Shown here: one piece after another, positions 13,606-18,484 of the stretch
Position numbering within the stretch: position 1 is the stretch's first letter
Layout of the letters: each line of letters begins with the position of its first letter
Assembly (NCBI GenBank): GCA_913041325.1
Contig: CAJWHU010000012.1
Span: 1-18,484, forward strand
From: an uncultured Fidelibacterota bacterium
GTDB lineage: Bacteria > Marinisomatota > Marinisomatia > Marinisomatales > UBA1611
DNA: 18,484 nt
Direction of reading: 5' to 3'
The notes under the pieces: generated by a model
What the model saw: only the letters and a program-made list of their open reading frames with translations
Databases searched by the model: none
What the model was told of the DNA's origin: nothing
Position numbers and translations under genes: made by a program

Positions 13606-13684
13606 TATTGAAGAACAAAATTCCTGGTTCTTTAGTAAAACAGCTTCAGAAAAAACAAAATTGATAGATAAATTTAATTTTTAA
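13574..13684 (+). CDS. Possible 36-residue ORF overlapping the zinc-ribbon gene
   Basis: MEELGKSILTNIEEQNSW..., a charged, helix-like peptide ending KLIDKFNF. It overlaps the zinc-ribbon gene by 32 bp in another frame and runs 11 bp into the opposite-strand TonB-C gene. No ribosome site. It could be a genuine small ORF or a chance frame. Confidence 0.25.
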   Translation: MEELGKSILTNIEEQNSWFFSKTASEKTKLIDKFNF

Positions 13685-14033
13685 ATAAAACAGGTAGCCT
13701 GTACCTAAAACCATTTGAAACATTGTTCTCTAACAACTTCGTAGCATTAAATGCCTCTAGTCCTTTATATATTGCGAGATCGAAAGGCTTGCCAAGCGAC
13801 TTGACAATTTGTATTCCACTTATGTTACCTTTTTTGTCAACGTTAAACTCTACAACTGAAACTCCTGAAATAGAATAATCTTTCAACAAAGAAGGATAAT
13901 TTATGTGATCAGTGACCACTGCCCCAGACAAGACTTCTTTAATAGTGTCTAATTGTGAACTATACCTTAGATCACCGCCAAGGCAAAAACATGTTGTCAA
14001 AACAAATGTGATATATATTTTAAAATTTTTCAT
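13674..14033 (-). CDS. Exported TonB C-terminal-domain protein, 119 residues
   Basis: A signal peptide (about 1-19, MKNFKIYITFVLTTCFCLGG) leads to a TonB-C-like domain at about residues 45-117: NYPSLLKD, then VSVVEFNVDKKGNISGIQIVKSLGKPFDLAI, and YRLPVLF at the end. This pattern of strand, DKKGNI turn, (V/I)VKS and FD is the TonB C-terminal fold. Normal TonB has a membrane anchor and a Pro-rich periplasmic linker of more than 100 residues; neither linker nor ExbB/ExbD genes are seen. It may be a free periplasmic or outer-membrane-associated protein rather than an energy transducer. It diverges from the DUF2892 gene across a 198-bp AT-rich gap. Confidence 0.75.
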   Translation of the reverse strand: MKNFKIYITFVLTTCFCLGGDLRYSSQLDTIKEVLSGAVVTDHINYPSLLKDYSISGVSVVEFNVDKKGNISGIQIVKSLGKPFDLAIYKGLEAFNATKLLENNVSNGFRYRLPVLFKN

Positions 14034-14231
14034 TTTATTCTTAATATTTTAATATAATAATTTCAGCTTATTTAAATTTTATATTTATTTAATTATAATA
14101 CAAAAATATTTTAATTAACCGTTGATGTGCAAGTTATTTTTTTTGTTTTATACTATTTTTTCTTAAAATTTTTAAATAGAAGATTTTGTTTTTTTAATTA
14201 ACACTTTTAGAGTATCATAGGCACTGAGAAA
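14034..14231. promoter_or_regulatory. Very AT-rich divergent promoter region
   Basis: 198 bp between the TonB-C gene (minus) and the DUF2892 gene (plus), almost entirely A and T with many T-runs. It must hold both promoters, but single boxes cannot be picked reliably in such a composition. Confidence 0.4.
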
Positions 14232-14438
14232 ATGAATATATTGAGTACTAACCAAAACAAAGCGGAAAGAGTTCTGCGTTTTATATTGAGTTTAGTCTTA
14301 ATCCCAGCGCCTTTATTAATTGGGCCAACACTGTATCCTCTTGTTCTTTCTATGGTAGGATTTGTACTATTATTCAATGCACTAAGTGGTGCATGCATGA
14401 TTTATAAGGTACTAGGCGTAAATACCTGCGAGATCTGA
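14232..14438 (+). CDS. DUF2892 small membrane protein (YgaP-like transmembrane domain)
   Basis: A 68-residue DUF2892 protein. The N-terminal block NQNKAERVLRFILSLVLIP matches the family pattern of a short polar start, an (E/D)R-(V/L)-(I/L)R motif and then helix 1; helix 2 is LVLSMVGFVLLFNALSG, followed by CMIYKVLGVNTC with two Cys (the family typically ends CPLY..LGI.TC). In YgaP the same domain is fused to rhodanese; here it stands alone, possibly taking part in sulfur or redox handling at the membrane. Its start follows GAGAAA closely. Confidence 0.88.
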   Translation: MNILSTNQNKAERVLRFILSLVLIPAPLLIGPTLYPLVLSMVGFVLLFNALSGACMIYKVLGVNTCEI

Positions 14439-14443
14439 ATAGA

Positions 14444-14475
14444 CTTGCATTTTTTTGCAAGACCTTCTTTAAAAT
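14444..14475 (+). terminator. Weak hairpin terminator candidate between DUF2892 and dinB
   Basis: CTTGCA (14444-14449) and TGCAAG (14456-14461) form a 6-bp stem with a T6 loop, just after the DUF2892 stop. A loose T-rich tail follows. The neighbouring dinB gene ends on the other strand at 14490, so the hairpin could serve both. Confidence 0.35.
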
Positions 14476-14489
14476 TTTTGTTATCAAAA

Positions 14490-15578
14490 TCATAAAAATT
14501 CAAAACGCATCTGCAAGTCAAGGTCTTTTTCATCCTGTTTTTTTTCTTTAAAAAGGTTTGTGATTGATATACCAAGCAACCGTACGGACTTTTCCATCTT
14601 TTTTCGGTAGATTAAATTTTCAATTATAGGAAAAAACTCCTCCTTTTTGGAGATGTAATTTTCTATCGTCTTGCTTCTAGTGTGTTGAGTGAAGTCACTA
14701 TATTTAATCTTAACCGTGACAGTCTTTCCCTTGTTTGAGGTTTTAATCATTCTCTTCTCCAGTTCTGCTGCGATTGAATGAAGTTTTTCAAGAATGAATG
14801 CTTCCGAAGCTATATCTTTTGAGAATGTCTGCTCTGCTCCTATTGATTTTCTTTCTCTATTGGGATTCACAGGTTTGTTGTCTATGCATCGTGCAATTCT
14901 GAAAAAGTGACTTCCCATTTTACCAAAATGCTTAATCAATTCTTCTTCAGTATTTTTTTTTAGATCTGCCCCATTATAGATACCAATATTGTTCATTTTT
15001 TTGCAAGTTACCTTTCCAACGCCAAAAAATTTATCTATCGGCAGAGAATCAATGAATTGATGGGCTTTTTGAGGGGGAATCACTTTTTGTCCATTAGGTT
15101 TGTTTACTTCCGTAGCAACTTTTGCGAGAAACTTATTTATCGAAATGCCAGCAGAGCTAGTTAAACCTGTAGTTTTATAGATTCTGCTCCTTATTTCGCG
15201 AGCTATATCACGAGCTATTGGTATGTTTTTTTTGTTTTCAGTAACATCCAAAAAGGCTTCATCGAGTGATAATGGCTCGATAATATCAGTGTAATCATGA
15301 AAAATATTCCTTATGTCTTGTGAGATACTTTTGTAACGATCAAAGCGAGGTTTAACAAAAATTAAATCTTTGCATAATGCTTTGGCTTTAGAGGATGGCA
15401 TGGCTGATTTAACGCCGTAGGCACGTGCCTCGTAAGATGCGGCAGCAACAACCCCCCTCCCCCGGCTTCCACCAACTGCAACAGGTTTACCCTTAAGGCT
15501 GGGATTATCAAGCTGTTCAACGGACGCATAAAACGCGTCCATGTCAATGTGAATAATTTTTCTTGCTAATTTAGACAA
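14490..15578 (-). CDS. dinB: DNA polymerase IV (DinB), Y-family translesion polymerase
   Basis: A 362-residue Y-family polymerase for error-prone bypass of DNA damage. HIDMDAFYASVE holds metal-binding Asp12 and the steric-gate aromatic (Tyr17 where E. coli has Phe13). SLDEAFLD carries Asp106 and Glu107. The palm/finger block VAAASYEARAYGVKSAMP (44-61), the thumb helix-hairpin-helix region FFGVGK and the little-finger block IGAEQTFSKDI are present. The C-terminal QMRFEF resembles a beta-clamp-binding motif. Length is normal (about 350). The only start in frame is TTG at 15578, with GAGAG about 9 nt upstream. No LexA box was recognised nearby. It sits downstream of the SnoaL-like gene with a 58-bp gap on the same strand. 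Confidence 0.97.
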   Translation of the reverse strand: MSKLARKIIHIDMDAFYASVEQLDNPSLKGKPVAVGGSRGRGVVAAASYEARAYGVKSAMPSSKAKALCKDLIFVKPRFDRYKSISQDIRNIFHDYTDIIEPLSLDEAFLDVTENKKNIPIARDIAREIRSRIYKTTGLTSSAGISINKFLAKVATEVNKPNGQKVIPPQKAHQFIDSLPIDKFFGVGKVTCKKMNNIGIYNGADLKKNTEEELIKHFGKMGSHFFRIARCIDNKPVNPNRERKSIGAEQTFSKDIASEAFILEKLHSIAAELEKRMIKTSNKGKTVTVKIKYSDFTQHTRSKTIENYISKKEEFFPIIENLIYRKKMEKSVRLLGISITNLFKEKKQDEKDLDLQMRFEFL

Positions 15579-15636
15579 TAAATAACTCTCATCAGATTCC
15601 TTTAAATTGACTCTAAGGCGAACATACTGAAATTTT

Positions 15637-15990
15637 TTACGTATTCTCGGGAAGTACAGAGGAATGATGAGATAATATTTTCCAACTATTTTTTACTTTT
15701 TTAAATACAAATGAGAATCTTGCATTTATAACTTTTCTGTCAACAATAAAATTATATAATCCAGAATTGACACATAAACTATCGGATTCAACTATATTTT
15801 GCGTAATTATTTCAACGTCAATTTGTGATTTCAATAGGTTTTCAAAATAATTAAAAATTGGCTTCATTCCTTTCCTCTCCTGACTAGAAAAAGTTCCAAG
15901 TAGTAAACCATCATCACAGTATAGAGCTGCCACCTGACTCGGATCGTTCGATCTAATGCTCTCAACCCATTCTTCTATTTTACTATTCAC
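15637..15990 (-). CDS. SnoaL/DUF4440-like protein (CaMKII association-domain type)
   Basis: A 117-residue NTF2-fold protein. The order is an N-terminal helix (EEWVESIRSNDPSQVAALY), then DDGLLLGTFSSQERKGM, FNYFENLL, a beta-sheet with SGLYNFIV and ARFSFVFKK, and a final WKILSHHSS. These match the CaMKII association-domain / DUF4440 families. In bacteria they are diverse: some are enzymes, some bind ligands; no function can be assigned. The GTG start is supported by AAGGGG (complement of 15999-16004), 8 nt upstream. Upstream lies the FMN reductase gene (114-bp gap), downstream dinB. Confidence 0.85.
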   Translation of the reverse strand: MNSKIEEWVESIRSNDPSQVAALYCDDGLLLGTFSSQERKGMKPIFNYFENLLKSQIDVEIITQNIVESDSLCVNSGLYNFIVDRKVINARFSFVFKKVKNSWKILSHHSSVLPENT

Positions 15991-15998
15991 AATTATTT

Positions 15999-16004
15999 CC
16001 CCTT
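15999..16004 (-). promoter_or_regulatory. Ribosome binding site supporting a GTG start
   Basis: AAGGGG on the minus strand, 8 nt before the GTG at 15990. It supports GTG as the true start of the SnoaL-like gene. Confidence 0.6.
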
Positions 16005-16104
16005 ATTATTTTTTTACAAACCAAGTTAGAATATATAAACATGGCGAGTTATGCAAACACGATGATTCATAAACGCTAATGTATCCTTACAATCTAGTCA
16101 ATAG

Positions 16105-16590
16105 TCACAGCAAGTTTTGAAAACGCTCAACAATTTTTTTACTGGATTCTATATTGAATGTTTTATTTTTATTGACCTTTATTGATCTTGGATACACAAT
16201 AACACCTAAAAACTCCAATTGCTTTCTGAATGTCATTAGAAAACTATCCCCGCCTCCACCACTGTGTGAGGCTAGCAAACCAATTTTTTCATTGAAAGCA
16301 TCCCTCCAATAATTCGTAGTCACCGATACCCAAGTTATCGCGTTTGTTAGTATCGGAGCGGATCCACCATTATATTCTGGCCCACAAAAGACAAAACCAC
16401 TGGCCTCTGTGACCTTATTGCATAGGTCATTAACTATATTTTGATTATTTAGCTTTACTTTTGGCGTGTAAAGAGGGAGCTGATAGTCTTCAAGAGATAT
16501 TATCCCTGTTTCAATATCAAATAAGTCTTGTATTTTTTTTGCGAGGGTAAAATTTTTTCCAGCAGTTACCGATATTATTAAAATTTTCAT
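16105..16590 (-). CDS. NADPH-dependent FMN reductase-like flavoprotein
   Basis: A 161-residue flavodoxin-like reductase of the NADPH-dependent FMN reductase family (chromate/azo reductase, ArsH type), expected to bind FMN in the cytoplasm. The key block is GPEYNGGSAPILTNAITW (about 70-87), the family's PEYN-G-(x)-LKNAIDW motif with a Thr in place of the usual Lys. A second loop, SHSGGGGDS (about 109-117), matches the SxGxxGG-type loop near FMN. The N-terminal phosphate loop is degenerate (SVTAGKNFTLAKK). The frame opens with GTG-ATG, and the ATG at 16590 is preferred. Its electron acceptor is unknown. Confidence 0.85.
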   Translation of the reverse strand: MKILIISVTAGKNFTLAKKIQDLFDIETGIISLEDYQLPLYTPKVKLNNQNIVNDLCNKVTEASGFVFCGPEYNGGSAPILTNAITWVSVTTNYWRDAFNEKIGLLASHSGGGGDSFLMTFRKQLEFLGVIVYPRSIKVNKNKTFNIESSKKIVERFQNLL

Positions 16591-16635
16591 CACTACTCAA
16601 TAGCGGTTTGAAGTTTCCTGAATTAAACGCTAATT

Positions 16636-18279
16636 CTATTTAAGCAAAATCATTTTTTGTGTTTTTTTAATATCACCGACTACAATGGTATTTAAATACA
16701 CTCCCGCGGATACTGACTCACCAAAATTATTAGTTGCGTCCCACTGAACCGACTTGTGACCCGTACTTTGGTACTCATGCACAAGGTTTCTTACAATATT
16801 TCCTAGCATGTCGTAGATAGTAATATTCACAAATTCATCCCGAGGTAAATCATATCTTAGAGCCGTAGTCGGGTTAAATGGGTTTGGGGCGTTGGGATAT
16901 AACCTAAATTGGTCTGCCACTGGTTCATAATCGCTATGTAGAAAATCAAAAATAAGGCTGAAATTATGATAACCAGTTTCATCCTCAGTTGTTGACTGGG
17001 TCTCATCTAAACCATCCGACGCAACCACCGTCCAGGAGAGGTTATTTTCATTTTCATTAATGTCTAAATAATCTATAAGATTTTGTACCTCAATTTGAAC
17101 TCTGCAAAAGGGTCCGATAGTTATATCACTCTGCTCTAATGGAGTGCTCCAACAAAATTGAGGCTCTTGATTATCGTTACATATCCGCAAATCATAGGCT
17201 ATTGACTGACCATCAATGTCGTCAGTATCCCACCATCTAAAATTTATTATTTCAGAAAGCTCAGTCTGTGAGAAACTCAGAACCTCATCCTCAATAGGCT
17301 CAATCAAGGTAAATTCATTCGGCTGAGTATTTGCAACCTCAACATTAATCACGTTTGAGGGGCCCGATTCAAAATCGCTAAAAACTGATGTAACATGATA
17401 TTCATGATTTCCCTGTGGTCTCATACCAAGAGCTGCATTTTCAGTTTGACAGTTTAAACCGTTGCATGAAGCAATAATGGTGCGGATTTGGGTGCCATCC
17501 TCATAAATATTGTAACTAGAGAGTGAGTTGTCTTCAACTAAATCAAGTCTCAGCGCAAAATTATATGTAAGAGCGGGATTTGATTCCGCCAGAGTAGTCC
17601 AGTTTGTTTGATAGTAGCCAGAGTTTGTTGGTGACTGACCATCCCCAGACAGATAACAAACGAGATTGCCAAAGCCCTCTACCTGCGGCCCGTCATCAGC
17701 GCCCATTGCAAATTGCTGAGCTAAGGCATTATAGTCTGATACTATGACTCCGAACCAAACTTCGACATTAGGGTTTATGGTTAGTGACGATAGCGTTGTA
17801 ACCTCACCCATAACATTTTCTTGATAATTATAGTTATACAACTTCACTGTATGTTGCGTCCAGGGGGTTGCGTTAATTAAAGGAGGTCCAGTCAATAAAC
17901 AGTTAGACAGATTTGTCAAATCAGGCTCCAGATTTGTTCCTAAACCTGATGTTACAAATACCAATGGTTGAAAAGAGCCCTCCCACATTGTATTGAAAGT
18001 CATGCTATTAATCGTTTTACCGCTGTGTAATTCAAGCATCTCCGGTGACAGCTTTTGAAAATAGCCAACTGCAGCCCCATTACCATTACCTATGCCGTAT
18101 GGCACGGCACCATTATGATGCGTTACATGCTCATGTTGGTAAACTTCTGGTATGTTCCAGGCTAAGCTAACATTAAATAAACTTAGATTTGTGATGCTCA
18201 AATTATTGGGAGAATAGCCCTCTTGGCTTAAGCCTATGGTAAAGCATAAAAGTGCTGATATGATTATTTTTATGTTCAT
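16636..18279 (-). CDS. Large secreted adhesin-like protein with split FN3, nested jelly-roll-like domain and C-terminal sorting domain
   Basis: A 547-residue exported protein with a signal peptide (about 1-18, ending IGLSQ). The first strands of a fibronectin type III domain (SITNLSLFNVSLAWNIPE, 28-45) are followed by an inserted block of about 200 residues resembling the carbohydrate-binding-like domains in cleaved-adhesin proteins (GKTINSMTF, VEVWFGVIVSDY). The FN3 then resumes (LSSYNIYEDGTQI ... YHVTSVFSDFESGPSNVINV, about 252-312). An Ig/cadherin-like domain with WWDTDDIDGQSIAYDLR comes next. The C-terminal sorting domain starts at about 460 (LYPNAPNPFNPTT), contains YDMLGNI and SAGVYLNTI, and ends KMILLK. 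It is probably surface-attached; ligand unknown. AGGT upstream serves as ribosome site. Confidence 0.88.
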   Translation of the reverse strand: MNIKIIISALLCFTIGLSQEGYSPNNLSITNLSLFNVSLAWNIPEVYQHEHVTHHNGAVPYGIGNGNGAAVGYFQKLSPEMLELHSGKTINSMTFNTMWEGSFQPLVFVTSGLGTNLEPDLTNLSNCLLTGPPLINATPWTQHTVKLYNYNYQENVMGEVTTLSSLTINPNVEVWFGVIVSDYNALAQQFAMGADDGPQVEGFGNLVCYLSGDGQSPTNSGYYQTNWTTLAESNPALTYNFALRLDLVEDNSLSSYNIYEDGTQIRTIIASCNGLNCQTENAALGMRPQGNHEYHVTSVFSDFESGPSNVINVEVANTQPNEFTLIEPIEDEVLSFSQTELSEIINFRWWDTDDIDGQSIAYDLRICNDNQEPQFCWSTPLEQSDITIGPFCRVQIEVQNLIDYLDINENENNLSWTVVASDGLDETQSTTEDETGYHNFSLIFDFLHSDYEPVADQFRLYPNAPNPFNPTTALRYDLPRDEFVNITIYDMLGNIVRNLVHEYQSTGHKSVQWDATNNFGESVSAGVYLNTIVVGDIKKTQKMILLK

Positions 18280-18484
18280 TTAAATTCTACCTATCTTATT
18301 TATTGTTAATCCATTAATTGCAACATATTTAGCCTAATTGCGCATAGAAAAATAGAAAATCTCGATATATTTTGATAACTTTTTGTGCACAAAAAACATA
18401 AGCGCGCGTAAAATAAACACAGATAACTTCAAGCGTAAACATAATTACGACACATAAGCACTAATCATAGCTATGGACGAGAAC
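18280..18484. promoter_or_regulatory. Upstream region of the adhesin-like gene with 16-bp palindrome
   Basis: This non-coding stretch ends the window. TTTTTGTGCACAAAAA (18380-18395) is a perfect 16-bp palindrome about 100 bp upstream of the adhesin-like start, a plausible operator. AGGT (complement of 18289-18292) lies 9 nt before the ATG. No gene is recognised on either strand. Confidence 0.45.

Noticed and set aside
14207..14398. Minus-strand frame of 63 codons
   Set aside because: Antisense to the DUF2892 gene, which matches its family over its whole length.
15362..15547. Minus-strand frame of 61 codons within dinB
   Set aside because: Alternative frame inside the conserved polymerase palm region.
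1..18484. Search for CRISPR arrays, tRNA/rRNA genes, insertion sequences and phage genes
   Set aside because: No regularly spaced repeats, no cloverleaf or rRNA-like sequence, no transposase or integrase motifs were seen.

Overview
The window looks like chromosomal DNA from an AT-rich marine bacterium of the Fibrobacterota-Chlorobiota-Bacteroidota (FCB) superphylum. My best guess is Candidatus Marinimicrobia (SAR406). Two large secreted proteins end in a type IX-style sorting domain with the YPNPFNPST / PNPFNPTT signature common in Marinimicrobia, Ignavibacteria and Calditrichota, and there is also a proteorhodopsin and a dockerin-bearing secreted esterase. The phylum is an inference, since no rRNA or ribosomal protein gene is present. 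No tRNA, CRISPR array, insertion sequence or phage gene was seen.

Layout. 1-906 (minus) is the N-terminal part of a secreted PHB-depolymerase/feruloyl-esterase-type hydrolase that runs off the left edge into a dockerin-like repeat. 907-1385 is non-coding, with two strong terminators and a pair of TTCTAGAA palindromes. 1386-2287 (minus) holds a blue-tuned, proton-pump-type proteorhodopsin, preceded by two overlapping tiny reading frames that may be one Cys/Lys-rich gene split by a poly-A frameshift. 2693-3623 (plus) carries a DUF302 protein, an unknown 97-residue protein and a TTG-start CPXCG-like zinc protein; two small minus-strand ORFs follow. 4336-5445 (plus) is a membrane-anchored metallo-beta-lactamase-fold hydrolase. 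5478-6965 (minus) is a secreted beta-propeller protein with a sorting domain, and 7291-9168 (minus) a lipoprotein S9 peptidase. 9280-11832 (minus) holds a TIGR03643/DUF2805 protein, an RNase R-type exoribonuclease and a DUF962/Mpo1-like membrane protein. 12090-13605 (plus) is nei (endonuclease VIII) followed by four very small genes (two 2-TM proteins, one 1-TM peptide, one zinc ribbon). 13674-14033 (minus) is an exported TonB-C-domain protein, divergent from a DUF2892 membrane protein (14232-14438, plus). 14490-18279 (minus) holds dinB (Pol IV), a SnoaL/CaMKII-AD-like protein, an NADPH-dependent FMN reductase-like flavoprotein and a second large secreted adhesin-like protein with a sorting domain.

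How it fits together. The window mixes light-energy capture (proteorhodopsin), DNA repair and damage tolerance (nei, dinB), RNA turnover (RNase R), and secreted or surface degradation and adhesion (esterase, S9 peptidase lipoprotein, two sorted proteins). These suit a surface-ocean heterotroph living on particles or polymers and exposed to light. No single dedicated operonic system was recognised. The less ordinary parts are the split small gene abutting proteorhodopsin, the micro-gene cluster behind nei, the stand-alone exported TonB-C protein, and several genes whose -10-like boxes sit about 7 nt before the start codon, suggesting leaderless mRNAs.
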